Shown here one piece after another: positions 21,588 to 34,200 of a stretch of DNA of 64,000 bases. Each line of letters opens with the position of its first letter. Position 1 is the stretch's first letter. The DNA lies in the NCBI GenBank assembly GCA_010279815.1, contig QEOQ01000256.1, positions 952,269 to 1,016,268 of the forward strand. Direction: 5' to 3'. Position numbers and translations under genes: made by a program. This DNA is from Brachionus plicatilis. Lineage: Eukaryota; Rotifera; Eurotatoria; Ploima; Brachionidae. Under the pieces are notes generated by a model. The model was not told the DNA's origin. It saw only the letters and a list, made by a program, of their open reading frames with translations, and ran no database searches.

Positions 21588-21839
21588 TTATTTTTTTGAT
21601 TTATTCGTAGAACCTTTCTTTCCTCCTAGTGGCTTTCTAACTGAACCATTCTTGTTGTAAACAACTGGCGTACTAACACTTGTTGAAGTATTTTGTATAT
21701 TTTGTTGTATTGGTATCTCTTGCAATGGCAAACGTTGAACGGTGTGACCCTGCTGTGTACCGACAACAATGGGAATATTATTATTCTGGCTATATATTGG
21801 TGGATCGTTTCGAACTGTCACGCCAACAAATGGTGACAC
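21588..21839 (-). CDS. Hypothetical protein or terminal exon, low complexity
   Basis: Open frame of 83 codons ending in TAA, rich in Q, N, T and P, with a basic tail (SVRKPLGGKKGSTNKSKK). Sequence composition is coding-like and more GC-balanced than its flanks. The frame may be a last exon rather than a full gene. Another minus-strand coding-like scrap (TKYSPVYIISTNPIRYNDGS) lies at about 22055-22130. It follows the MULE-like relic on the same strand and could belong to that element. I do not recognise the family. Confidence 0.4.
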   Translation of the reverse strand: MSPFVGVTVRNDPPIYSQNNNIPIVVGTQQGHTVQRLPLQEIPIQQNIQNTSTSVSTPVVYNKNGSVRKPLGGKKGSTNKSKK

Positions 21840-22149
21840 AACAAGGATAAATAAAAGAATATTTTATTTCACTTGCCAGTGAGTCCAAGTAGAATATACT
21901 TCTCCTCCTGGTTGCTGGCTTGTTCATTTATTTATAATAAAAGATTAAACAAATAAATAAAGTTTTCACAATCAACTTTCAATATTTAAAAACGACATCT
22001 TTAAAATATAATAAAGTTACTTTGTTTTCAAGATATTATATTTATATAAAGAAGTTATACCAAGGGTATGACAGAACCATCATTATATCTAATGGGATTT
22101 GTGCTGATGATATACACTGGGGAATATTTGGTGTAAATATAAAAAAATT

Positions 22150-22402
22150 GAAATGAAAAAAATTATATCAAAAGAAGAAAAAAAATCTCCATAATTAAAA
22201 GAAAAATAGATCACTAAATATGTGAAAATTACAACGTTTTTTTTACTGTCATTTTCAATAGTAAAAATAAAAAAAATTATATCAAAAGAAGAAAAAAATC
22301 TCCATAATTAAAAGAAAAATAGATCACAAAATGTATGACAAAAAAATAATTTTTTGAAAATGACACTGATTTTTGAATTGTTGGACAAAAAAATATGTAG
22401 CT
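22150..22402. repeat. Interspersed repeat R19, two tandem copies
   Basis: AATTATATCAAAAGAAGAAA with CTCCATAATTAAAAGAAAAA and TAGATCAC occurs at 22160-22215 and again at 22270-22330. The second is followed by the TTTTTGAATTGTTGGACAAA tail also seen at 20600. Confidence 0.75.
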
Positions 22403-22696
22403 TTAATTCCACGAAATAAATTTTTTTTGCTTACAATAATTTTGGAGACAACAAACAAGTCACCGTAATGAAAATTAGAAACAAACGAGTATATTTAGCG
22501 TGTAATTTTTCAAAATGAACAAGAAATTTAAAAAATAGAATAATAAAAGCAAAATTTCACTTCTAACGATGATTCCTAATGATCTCATTCATTTAATTAA
22601 TTATTGTTCTAACACCAATATTTTCAAAAAAAAATCCCAAAGCATAATTCTTGCTCAATTTGTTTAGATAAATTTTACTGAACAGCTAAAAAAAAA

Positions 22697-25600
22697 ATGG
22701 GCGATAGTGACGAAGAGTACTCACACAACAAATCGGCAAATGGATCGTTCAACAACTCGATGAAAAAAAACCGAGACAAATTTTATCGGGAACGCGACGA
22801 TCAATCCAACACATTTAACTATCAAACAAACCGGCGCGACTGGGCCGACGATAGAAACCGAGGCGAGTGGAAATCGGCCTCGAACCGCTCGTCAAACTTT
22901 GCTCCAAACAGCGGCGCATATCCGCGCAAATACCAGTCCGGCCACGACTCGAGCCCGCCGCCGCACAAGCGACGCAAAGACTTCGACTCCGCACACCAGC
23001 CCGACTATCAGCGACACTTGACCGAGTCCGACCATGCCACTCAGCCACCTCTCCTCTCATTCAAACAATTTCTGCAGCAGCAGGACGACAACATCAGCGA
23101 CGATGAGGCCATCAAAAAGTACAATGAGTACAAAATCGAGTTCAAAAAAACTCAAATCAACAACTTTTTTCTCGAACACAAAGAAGAAGAATGGTATAAA
23201 TTTTTTTATTAAAATTAAAATAAAACATAAAAAAATTTCTCCTCAGAATATTATTTTTTAAGAATTGAAGCAAAATTTATTTTATTAAAATTGAGAAAAA
23301 AGAAAAAAACTCTTCTTAAAATTTTAATTTTTTTAATGAGTGGAGAAGATTTTTTTTTTAATTAGAATGAAAGAAATGTTTTTTCGAAACTTGCTTTAAA
23401 AAAGAGAAGAATAAAAAATTTTTTTTTTGAATCTATTTTTTAAAAAAAAATTTTCTTTTAATTCTTTAAACTTATTTGATTAAATTGCAAAAATATTTTT
23501 TTTTTAATAATCAATTTAAAAAAAAATAGTCGTAGCTTATTCTATTTAAGTGAAAAGAAAAATCAATTTTTTATTAAAGGCAAATTTTTTTAGAGAACAG
23601 AACAAAAAATTTTTCTTCTTATAATCTATATTTTTTAAGGATGAAGAAAAAAAATTTTATTCATAATCGAATTTTTTTCTTAAAATCAATTTTTTTAAAG
23701 AACGAAAAAAAAATGAAACTTGTTTCATTAAAGTGAAAAAAAAAAATAAAATTCTCAAAATCAAAAAAGTGAGTTTCAAATTTTTTTTTTCGTTCTTTAA
23801 AATAATTGAATTTAAGAAAAACATTCGATTATGAATAAAATTTTTTTCTTCATTCCTAAAAAATTAATTATAAGAAGAAAAAAAATTTTTTTTCTTAAAA
23901 TCGATTTTTTCTTAAAAGAAAAAAAGTTCATTAGAATGCTGGAATAAAAATTTAAAACTTGTTTTATTAAAGTTAAGAATAAAAAAAAATATTTCTCAAA
24001 ATCAATTACTTTATGAAAAAAAGATTTTTTTTTAAATAACGGAAAAAAAATCTTAAATCTTGTATTTATTAAAAAAAAATTTTTTTTCTTAAAATCGATT
24101 TTTTCTTAAAAGAAAAAAAGTTCATTAGAATGCTGGAATAAAAATTTAAAACTTGTTTTATTAAAGTTAAGAATAAAAAAAAATATTTCTCAAAATCAAT
24201 TACTTTATGAAAAAAAGATTTTTTTTTAAATAACGGAAAAAAAATCTTAAATCTTGTATTTATTAAAAAAAAATTTTTTTTCTTAAAATCGATTTTTTCT
24301 TAAAAGAAAAAAAGTTCATTAGAATGCTGGAATAAAAATTTAAAACTTGTTTTATTAAAGTTAAGAATAAAAAAAAATATTTCTCAAAATCAATTACTTT
24401 ATGAAAAAAAGATTTTTTTTTAAATAACGGAAAAAAAATCTTAAATCTTGTATTTATTAAAAAAAAATTTTTTTTCTTAAAATCGATTTTTTCTTAAAAG
24501 AAAAAAAGTTCATTAGAATGCTGGAATAAAAATTTAAAACTTGTTTTATTAAAGTTAAGAATAAAAAAAAATATTTCTCAAAATCAATTACTTTATGAAA
24601 AAAAGATTTTTTTTTAAATAACGAAAAAAAAAATTTAAAACTTATAGTTTATGTTTTTCAGAATTAAAAAAAATTCAACTAAAAATTAATTTTTTTCTGA
24701 ATGGAAAAACAATTTTAAAACTTGTTTTATTTGAGCGAAAAAAAATAAAAAATTTTTTTCTTAAAAGAAAAAAAGTTTATTAGAGAACTAGAGAAAAAAA
24801 TTTATAACTTGTTTTATTAAAGTTAAGAATAAAAAAAAATATTTCTCAAAATTAATTATTTTATGAAAAAAAGAATTTTTTTTATGGAACTGGAAAAAAA
24901 AAATCAAAACTTGTTTTATTAATGTGAAAAGTTTAAAAAAAAATTTTCTACTAAAAATTAATTTTTTTCTTCATTCCTAAAAAAATAATTACTAGAAGAA
25001 AAAAAATGTTTTTTCAATTTTTTCTAAAAAGAAAAAAAGTTTATTAGAGAACTGGAAAAAAAAAATTTAAAACTAGTTTAATTAAAGTGAAAAAAAAAAA
25101 ATTCTCAAAATCAATTACTATATGAAAAAAAGAATTTTTTTTAATATAACTGAAAAAAATTTAAAATCTTGTTTTTATTAAAGTGTTAAAAAAATTTTTT
25201 TTTTCTTAAAATCAATATTTTAAAAAAAAATTTTTTTTTCTCAGAATCAATTATTTTTGAAATTTTTTAAAAATTAAAAAAAAAAAAATTTAGTCACAAA
25301 AATGAATCAAAAATTAAAAAAAAAACACTAAAAAAATTTTCTCGCCTGCAGGTTCAAACTGCGCTACCATCCAGACGAGAGCTACAAGCGTCGCGACGAG
25401 CAGAACACGAATGTCATCCACCGCTTGCGGGTATTCATGGACCTGCTGGAAAAGGGCTGGGTGGACAGTCTGAGCCTGGAAATGGGCAAATCGAAGGAAA
25501 TAGTGCGCTTTTTGGACGCATGTGTCATAAAACTAGAAGGAGGAAGCGATGAGGATGTGCGCCGGCTGCTGGACACAGGCGAGCACCCCGACCAGTCCAA

Positions 25601-28478
25601 GACGCCGGAGTCCAACGGCGCCGCGGGGCCCCAAGACCAGCCGCACACCGAGCTCAAAAGCGAAGCGGACGAGGCCTCCGTCCACCCACAGCCAAAGGCC
25701 GAGGACACCGGCAGCGAGTCCGGCGCCTACACAGACTCGGACTCGGAGAGCGAGAAAAAAACGCGCAAAAAAAAGTCGCGCAGCTCCAAGCCGAGCGGCA
25801 AGCACTCGAGTCAACTGCACAAAACAGCGTCCATCTTCATGCCCAAGCTGTCTCCGTCCGTGTGCAAAGAAGACCTTGAAATGCTGTGCAAACAATACGC
25901 GGGCTTCAAGCGGGTGGCGCTGTCGGACCCGGCGCCCGAGCGCGGCTTCTACCGGCGCGGATGGATCACCTTTGAGGCGAGTGTGGACGTGAAAAAAATT
26001 TGCTGGGACTTGCAGAACATCAAGGTGAAGGACTCGAACCCGGGCGCCATCGTCAACAGAGAAATAGCGTCGCGGATCCGTCCAGCCGCTTCGCTGGCCA
26101 CCTACCAGAAGAGAGTGGTCAAAAACGACCTCAAATTGGCCATGAAAATCATTCAGAATATGGACAAAAAGTGGGCCATATGGCAGCAGAAAGAGGAGGT
26201 AAAGAGCGTCACACAGCAGCAAGTGGACGTGAAGACAGAGTGCAAGGAGGAAGAGACGGACAAAGAGGACCCGGTCAGAGTGCAAGAAGAATACGCCAAG
26301 TTGGAAGAGTCGGGATTCAGTGCGTTGCCGGCGCATCACTCCGCTCACATCGAGCACAATTTTCATGGCGCCAATCCTCTTCTCCAAAACATCACCGACT
26401 ACCTGGTCGACGAAGCCAATGCCGAGGAAAGCGAACTGCTCGGCCATGACCAAGCGCACACCAAGCCCGGCGCCGACCATGAAATAGACGAACAATTCCT
26501 CAGAGCACTGGACAAGCTAATTGTGTACTTGAGAGTGGTTCACTCGATTGACTTTTACAATGCGATTGAGTACCAACAAGAGGACTGGATGCCGAACCGG
26601 CTGGGCATAGTGTTTGTGCGGCCGCCTCTTAACGCCAACTACAGGCCCAAGAGCGACGAAGTGGAAGAGTACGTGAAGAGTTTTGAGAGCAAGGTGAAGC
26701 CCTATGTGGAGTACAGGGAGAGAATAGAGGTGGAGATGGCGCGCAGACTGGGCTTAAAGGACCGCAAGCAGGAGATAGAAAAATTTGTGCAGACAAACAC
26801 CCAGGAGCTGGCGCCCGACCGGTGGCTGTGTCCGCTGTCGGGCAAACGGTTCAAGGGCGCCGAGTTCATCCGCAAGCATTTGTTCTACAAGCACATGGAG
26901 AAAATAGTCGATGTGAAAAAAGAGGTCGAGTACTTTAATAGCTACCTGATGGACCCCAAGCGGCCCCAGCTGCCCGAGCACCCGTCCAACAGGCCGGCGG
27001 CTCAGTCGGCGGTCAATCACGGCCAGGGCCAGCACCAGTCCTATCAACAGTACCCGGCCAACCAGCCCGTTAATTACACCAGCCCGGGCATCATGAACCA
27101 GATGGCTGCGGCCGCTGGCTATCAGCAAATGAGGCCCGGTTGGTCCGGCCCTGCTTACAATAACATGACTGATAACATGGCACAAAATTATAATCAGTCA
27201 GCTTTTAATTCACAGTTTGGATACCAGGGGTTCCAGGCTGGATTCAAAAAAAATCCATATCAAGCTCAGTCTCAGCAAAATTCGTTCCAAAGAAGAGGGT
27301 ATTTTTTATTTTAAAATTAATTTAATATTAAAAAGATTTAAAAAGATAAATTAAAATTTTTCTTTTAATTTAAAAAGATTAATTAAATTAATTTTTTTCC
27401 TTAAAAGAATTTAAAAAAAAGATAAATTAAAATTTTTATTTTGATTTAAAAAAATTAATATTATCTTTTTTTGTTTTTTTAAAAAAATTAATTACATTTT
27501 AAAAATGATTTAAAATGATTAGTTAAATTATTTTTTTCCTTATAAAAAAATTTATTTAATTTAAATTTATTTTTCCTTAAAAAAATTAATTTAATTCTAA
27601 AATGATCTAAAAAGATAAATTTAATTTTTTATTTTAATTTAAAAAGATTAATTTAAATTTTTTTTTTTAATTTAAAAAAATTGATTTAAATATTTTCTTC
27701 TTATTTAAAAGGAAAAATGTAAAATTTATCTTTAAATAAAGAAAAAATTAATTTAAATCTAAAATGATTTAAAAAGATAAATTTAATATATTTTTTGTTG
27801 TTTAAAAAAAAAAAATTTAATTTTAAAAAGATTTAAAAGATAAATTCCAATTTTTCTTTTGATATAAAAAAATTAATTTTAATTTAAAACTATTTAAATA
27901 GATAAATTTATATTTTTATTTTAATTTTAAAAGATTAATTTTAATTTTAAATGATTTAATAATTAATTAGATTAATTTTTTCCGAAAAAAAATTTAAAAG
28001 ATAAATTTAGATTTTTATTTTGATTTAAAAAAATTAATTTAATTTTTCTTTTGGTTTAAAAGAATTAATTTAAATTTAAAAAGAAACTTTTTAATTGAAT
28101 GTGATAAAACTATTATACAAAATATTACATATTGATACAATTTCTTTACACCTAAATAAATGGATCTTCAAAAACAATTTAAGTGGTCTTAAATAGCTTT
28201 TTTAATGATGTGCAAATTTAGAGAGTTATTGGAGACCATTATTTTTAGGTGTAACAAAATTGTTACAATATCTAACATTTTGTAGAATAATTTTATCATT
28301 TTCCGTTCAAAAGTAATAAGAGTTTGCATGAATTGAAATGAACTTCAAAACGCCAATTAAAAAATATAAATTTTAATTTATTTTGTTGATTTAAAAAGAT
28401 TAATTAAAATTTTTTGTTTTTTTTAGTCAAAGAGAAATGATTCAATACAAAGACTTGGACGCTCCAGACGATCTATAA
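22697..28478 (+). CDS. SRRT: Serrate RNA effector molecule homologue (ARS2)
   Basis: Three exons: 22697-23193, 25352-27298, 28427-28478; 831 residues, close to animal ARS2. The frame is kept by split codons (Trp166 as TG|G; Gly as GG|T). It starts MGDSDEEYSH, the family's N-terminus. An Arg/Ser/Asp-rich region precedes the DUF3546-like segment around LEHKEEEWFKLRYHPDES. An acidic linker follows, then an RRM-like fold from ~324 (TASIFMPKLSPSV...RRGWITFEASV). The atypical zinc finger is WLCPLSGKRFKGAEFIRKHL (Cys659, His675, His680). A Gln/Gly/Tyr-rich tail ends YKDLDAPDDL. ARS2 links the nuclear cap-binding complex to microRNA maturation, histone and snRNA 3'-end processing and RNA decay. Coding exons are strongly GC-rich, while introns are almost pure A/T; this contrasts with the AT-rich exons of the neighbouring SWT1. 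Large antisense open frames are side effects of that composition. Intron 1 holds a satellite-like array. Confidence 0.95.
23870..25290. repeat. 194-bp tandem array in SRRT intron 1
   Basis: The marker GTTCATTAGAATGCTGGAAT recurs at 23926, 24120, 24314 and 24508, exactly 194 bp apart, with nearly identical sequence between (TTAAAACTTGTTTTATTAAA, AAATCAATTACTTTATG, AAATAACGGAAAAAA). From about 24650 to 25290 more diverged units continue (for example TTTATTAGAGAACT at about 24775 and 25040). Upstream, 23280-23870 holds older, degraded relatives, some inverted. The unit is made of alternating poly-A and poly-T tracts. Confidence 0.9.
28098..28302. mobile_element. Inverted-repeat element (MITE) in SRRT intron 2
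   Basis: Left arm GATAAAACTATTATACAAAA, TATTGATACAATTTC and TTTACACCTAAATAAATGG; right arm mirrors them (CCATTATTTTTAGGTGTAAC, TTGTTACAATATC, TTTTGTAGAATAATTTTATC). About 200 bp, no ORF. It lies 125 bp before the final-exon acceptor. Confidence 0.75.
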
Positions 28479-28645
28479 TGCTTAGCTTTTGTCTCAAAAC
28501 TGTTCAAAAAGATGTTTTTCAATTTTGGTTTCTTCATCTCATTTAATACCAAACCTTTTGGTAAATTATGTCTAGATTTGAATAAAATCTTTAAAATAAA
28601 ATATCAAGTTTTTTCTGAGCAAAATGTTTTTATGTGTAAATAGAA

Positions 28646-28682
28646 CAAACAAACAAACAAACAGACAAACAAAAAAAACAAA
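28646..28682. repeat. (AAAC)n microsatellite
   Basis: AACAAACAAACAAACAAACA followed by GACAAACAAAA. Lies in the SRRT 3' flank, after candidate poly(A) signals (AATAAA at about 28579 and 28592). Confidence 0.9.
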
Positions 28683-28689
28683 CTCATTT

Positions 28690-31180
28690 TGTCAGACTTA
28701 TTCAAATAATAGTCATTTATTATTTTTATTATTATAATTATTATTATTATTATTAATATTAAATTCTATTTTAAGTCTAAATTGGTTTAAAATAAAAAAT
28801 GTTTTGAAAAACTTTAAACTTATTTTATTGTTAATTATTAAATTTTTCAATTATTTGGTTTCAAAAAATTCATAGATGATACTTTTACTGGAATGGATCT
28901 GTAATACTTTTATCTAATCAGAGAATGTCAAAAAATTCTTTAAAAAAAAAAACATACGCTCTAAAATATGTTCCAAAAATTTTTTGTAATATTGAATAAA
29001 AGAAGTTGTGAAATTTACAATCTTTTATTTTAAATCACAATAATAGTATTTTCCCATTAACACTTGCAAATCAATCCAAAATCACCAAAAATTTTTTTAG
29101 TATTTGCTTGTAAACATGCTTAAGTATTATTACTACAAGCCACCAATTAAATTAATTAATAAAATATAAACAATAACTAGGGAATAATAACTAAGAAGTT
29201 TAATGTTAGCTACGAACTAATCAGTTAATTAAGCCACTAACAATCTTAAAAGCATATAGTAATTCAGAGTTGAACCATTAATGGGGTAAAACCGTGAATG
29301 TTTTTCTTAAGGCTTTAAATTGCTTGATATTTTGAATGACTATAACTTTTCTTTGAAAAAAATTTTTCTATTAAATAAAAAAAAGCATATAAAGAACATC
29401 TTTGTTAATAAAATTAAAAAGAAAATATAATTTTATATTTCATTTAAACGACGGATCTTCGCTACTTAAAAGAAAATGTCGATCCTCAAAAAAAACTTTC
29501 TTGATAATTGGTAAAAATTTGAAAATAAAATTAATGAATTTCAAAATTTTTTTATTTTAAATTTTTATTTTTTTGAAAATAATTTAGGGGCTAGTACCTT
29601 GACAGTTCGAAATGCCAGTCGCCTTCTTTTCAGCCTCAAGCTAAAGAAGATAAAAGATAAATATTAAATTCTTTTTTAGAAAAAAAAGTATGTACTATTT
29701 AACTCGAAAATTATTAAAACTTCTTTGTGCTTAATTCGTGTAGTTCTACGCAACACTTGGTCTTAGTAATCCTAAGTCTAAACGATAAGAACGCATTTCT
29801 AAACGAGAAAAAATAATTTTGAAATTAAAATTTTGATTTTATTTTAAAATTTAAAAAATTTTCTTTATGAATTATTATTTAGTCAAAATTCTGTTGGCCA
29901 CTTGTTAATAATTTTAGTAGGGTAAAAAATATGAAATTTTCACGAAATTGACGGAAATCTTCTTTTCAAAGTAAAATTAGATCAAAATATAAATGACAGC
30001 TTCAAGTTCATGATCAAGATTACATGATAAAAACTTAATTAATCAAAACCTCAATTAAATTGACGAATTAACCTTTTTTATTTATATTTTTAATCAAACA
30101 TTAAATTTATGTAAAAAAAATAAATATTTTGTTTTAAATTGATCCTTAATTGATTCTTTCAAAATCTTTATTTGAAGACTTTTAAGAAAAATCTAAATTC
30201 CACATTGAGTTATCCTAATTATGGCTCAAACAAACGCTTTAAATGATATTTAAATTTTAAACAAAATATATTACAGCGAAACAAATTTAAATTTTGAATT
30301 TTAAAAATATTGATTAATATTTAATTTTTTCTTAAGAAAAAAACTCATATTTTTTTTAATATTTAAAGATTAAAAAATTACGTTCTATAAAGTTTTGTCA
30401 TTTATTATTAAAAAATTGATAAAAAGTGCCTTTTTTAAAATTTAAATTTTAAAATTTTGTTTTCGACTTTTGTTTCTCGACTCTTCCTCGACTTTACCTT
30501 TCCCCACTGGAATAGTTGAAGAAGAGTCGAAGAAGAGTCGAAGAAGAGTCTAGGAAAAGAAATATACAAGTTAGTTTTAAATTTTTCTGTAATTTTGACT
30601 TTTAATTTAATTATAAATAACATCATTTAATAATTCATTCATTTTCTCCCTAGTATTTGTAATTAGTAAGAAATTTTAGTCAAAAAATAATAAAACGATT
30701 TATCATTATGAGCATCATTTTTTAATCTGAAAAGAAATTGATGAAAAACTTCAACTTTTAAATTAAATTTTCTCAGAATTTTAACAGGAAAAAAATTGTG
30801 ATCTGAAGATTTCAAATTAGATTTCAAAGAGAATAATTTTAACGATTGAAAATATGTTATTTTGTAAAGTTTTTTTTGTTTATTATTTCGTACTATTGTT
30901 GGTTTGATCGTAGTAGACTTAGCAAAATTATTCGTAAAAAAAATAATTTTAAAATATTTTTTATGAATAATTTAAAGAAAATTTAATTAATTTTAAAAGT
31001 TTTTTTTTCATTCCTTCAATCGCTGTCCAAACTTCACTGGTTATTGCTTAACCGACTCTCTTATTTATTTTTTTTAATTTAAACAATTTATCTAAGTTCC
31101 TAAAATTTTCTGTTTTAAAATTTTTTTTTTTTTTAAATTCTAAATTAATAAATGGCTGCTGAAATAATATTGTCTTTTTG
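28690..31180. other. Intergenic DNA between SRRT and SWT1
   Basis: AT-rich, no coding exon recognised. A short tandem of GAAGAAGAGTC units lies at about 30517-30551, near a mirrored GACTCTTCCTCGACTT at 30478. The SWT1 promoter should be near the right end. Nothing else recognised. Confidence 0.5.
30475..30553. repeat. GAAGAAGAGTC tandem with mirrored partner
   Basis: Three units of (GAAGAAGAGTC) at 30519-30551, and GACTCTTCCTCGACTT at 30478-30494 in inverse orientation, giving a hairpin around TTTCCCCACTGGAATAGTTG. Locally GC-richer than the surroundings. Confidence 0.7.
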
Positions 31181-31205
31181 ATTGATTATTATTAGATTTT
31201 TAAAA

Positions 31206-34200
31206 ATGGATGAAGAATTTAAAAATCTTTTGAAAAACTGGAAGCAATGTTTTAGTCAGTCTAAACAACGCCATTATTATTTTAATCCAAAAACTGGCGA
31301 GTCTCTTTGGACTTTGGAAGAAGTTGAACATCGGATATTAAAATATTTAAAAAATAAAAGTCAGACATCAACCATAAACGATGATGTAATTATGAAAGAT
31401 TCAATAGAATACGACGACTACGGAACTGATGCAATGGATGTCGAAATAGCTGCTGATGTAAATTTTTTATTTGGCATTTTTTTTTCCATTATCTTTTGGA
31501 AATAATTATTGTGATCAAAAAGAGCTTTAAAAAAAATAATTATCAATTTGATTAAAATTTTTAATTTAGATCCAAAACTTTAGAAATGATCTATGTCTGA
31601 CAAAAACAGATTCCAATAATTTGATTCAAATTCCTAATGAAGAAGAATTTGATTATAATTTTGAAATTGAATTTATTTTGATCTTGGACACAAACATTTT
31701 CATTTCTCACTTAGAAAAATTGAAAGACTTAAGCACTTTGGATCCAACTAAATTTGTTTTTTATGTTCCATGGGTGGTTGTCCAGGAGTTAGATAATTTA
31801 AAAATTAAAAAGTCAATTGAACAGTATATTAACATTAACCAAAAGGCCAAAGAAGCTATTAGATTTATACACTCACTTTTGGACTCAAAAAAGTCTAACT
31901 TTTACTTCGAAAATTTTAATAAAGTAAGTTTAAAATTTAAATTTTTGAAATTTTATTTTGATCTCAATTTAAGTCCAATATTTTAATTGATGGATTCAGT
32001 CTAAAGACTAACGATGACAAAATACTAAATACCGCACTAAGAATTTTTAAAGAAAGTAATAAATAAATAAAGAAATCAATTAAGAACAATAAAAAATTTA
32101 TTTAGATTCTAAAAAGCGATGTATTTTGGTGACAAATGATATAAATTTAATAAACAAGTCAAAAATATGCAATTTAGAAGCATTTAATTTTAAAACTTTA
32201 ATATCAAATCTGATAAATGAAAAATTTGAGAAAAAAAGTCCTCCATTGATCAAAGATAATTTTTTTTCTAGACAAAAAGAGCTTGTTTATGATCCCTTGT
32301 TTGAAAAATTCGCTAGTGGTCTTGTAAATTATTCTGTGTAAATTTAAAATATACAATTAAATCTTTTTTTCTAGGCTTGTATAATTCATGACAGATTAAT
32401 ATGTTCAAACACAAAAGTTTTGAGCCATTTTTTCGAAATGGAAATGATAAAAGCTTATGATGATCTATGGTAAGTAGATTTACTTAGACATCCTAATTGA
32501 ATGGCAATTTTTTAATTTTTTCAACAATATTTTGGAATAATTACCAAGATTAAGGAAAAAAAATAATGAGTGAATTTACCGGTGTTATTTATAATTAAAT
32601 TAAAAGTAAAAATTAAATTTGTAATATTGTGAAAAATTAATAATTTAATATAAAATAAAAAAAAATGATATCAAAATATTTTTTATCGATATTTTGTTGC
32701 TTCAAAAAATAAAAAGCATAATTTTAATTTTAGTTAAATTAAAATAATTTAATTAAATTTTTTTTAGTACGCTACATTATATTTCAGTATCTATTTTTAA
32801 TTTCAGTTTATTTTACCCTATTTTAATTTATATTTATTTTTATTTTTATCTTATTTTATTGTGAAGGTGCTTAAACTCGGTTTAGTAAACAAATAAAAAA
32901 TTGAATTAAATTTTTTTAGTGATTAAAAAAAGACAAAATGAATAAAAAGAAAATTGATGTGTGTTTGTAATAAAAGCGTAATAAACGCTTTTGTGTTAGA
33001 ATAAATTTATTTTGTAACATTTAAAAAAATGTCAGTTTAAAAATATTGAGACTTTATTCATATTTTTAATGAATCAAAGAGTAAAATTTGATATCATTTT
33101 TTATTTTGAAGCAGAAAATAATTTTTTTAACATCAAATAATAAAATTCGTCTTTTATTTAACAAAGTATTCGTATTTTATTATAATTTTACTTTAAAAAA
33201 TAAAGTTTTGGTCAATTTCGAGAATACATCAATTTTTTCACTCTAACAAAATTATTAGTAAATTTTGTGGATAAATAGAATTTTTACCAAAATAGTAATT
33301 CAGTCAGAAAAATTAAAATAATAAAAAAATTTTGGCAAAATCTAAGATTTTCTATTCTTCAAACTAATAAATTAATCCAATATTTAACTATTTTTGAAAA
33401 TTTTACAATGTTTTGTAGTCATAAAAATTATCTACATATGTCAGTTAAATAATATGACCAGTGTGTCTTAAATTTTACTAGAGCAAAAATTTTGTGATAA
33501 AAATATTTTTTTTTTAGAAAACACATCAAAATTACAAAAATCTTGAGTTCTAATGTTATTTTTTACCGGACCATAGTAAACTATAACCACAAAAATTGTA
33601 AATTATACCACTGATTTAATAAAACAACCACAAATTAAATTTTCAATCACACATTCAGTTCTTTTCTACTAATCTAATAACAATAATTTCTATTTTAAAC
33701 CATATTTTGATTACTATAACCATATACAGTGATTTAATTTTACATGGTTCTTACAACAATTTGTATCATTTTACGTAATCTTCCACTTTTTTAAACACAA
33801 AATCTAATGTAAGATTACGTAAAACTATGTAAAATTACATCAATATCTGTAAGACACGGTAAATTCGATTTCGGCCAAAAAATTGTCATATTTTGCTCTT
33901 TTTTTTGATATTTTTTTTACCATGAGAACTGCGCTAGAGCTGCTCTAGAAACTAAATACTTTGTTTAGAAACGTAGTGTATTATCACATCTTTTACCTTT
34001 TTTTGGCTAAATGAATTGAGAAAATTTAATAATTACATAATAATTTAATTTTTAAAGTGTTCAATATAATTTTTACACTTTTCATGTGTTAAAAGCTTTT
34101 CGAATTCAAGTATTTTTCTAAAATTTCATTTTCATTTTTCTAGAAAAAAATTCCCTTCTTAATTTTGAAAAGGGATACAAAATTTCCCTTTTTCAATAGG

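Noticed and set aside
22815..23106. Open frames on both strands over SRRT exon 1
   Set aside because: Shadows of the SRRT N-terminal coding exon.
23870..25290. CRISPR-like regular repeats
   Set aside because: Units are contiguous 194-bp tandems without unique spacers, within a eukaryotic intron.
25533..26495. 320-codon antisense open frame and other large frames overlapping SRRT exon 2
   Set aside because: The + frame is a clear SRRT homologue; the GC-rich sequence lacks stop codons by composition, so other frames stay open by chance.
29580..29800. Possible tRNA-like segment (TTCGAA and paired GC patches)
   Set aside because: No cloverleaf with acceptor, anticodon and T arms in register could be folded by eye.
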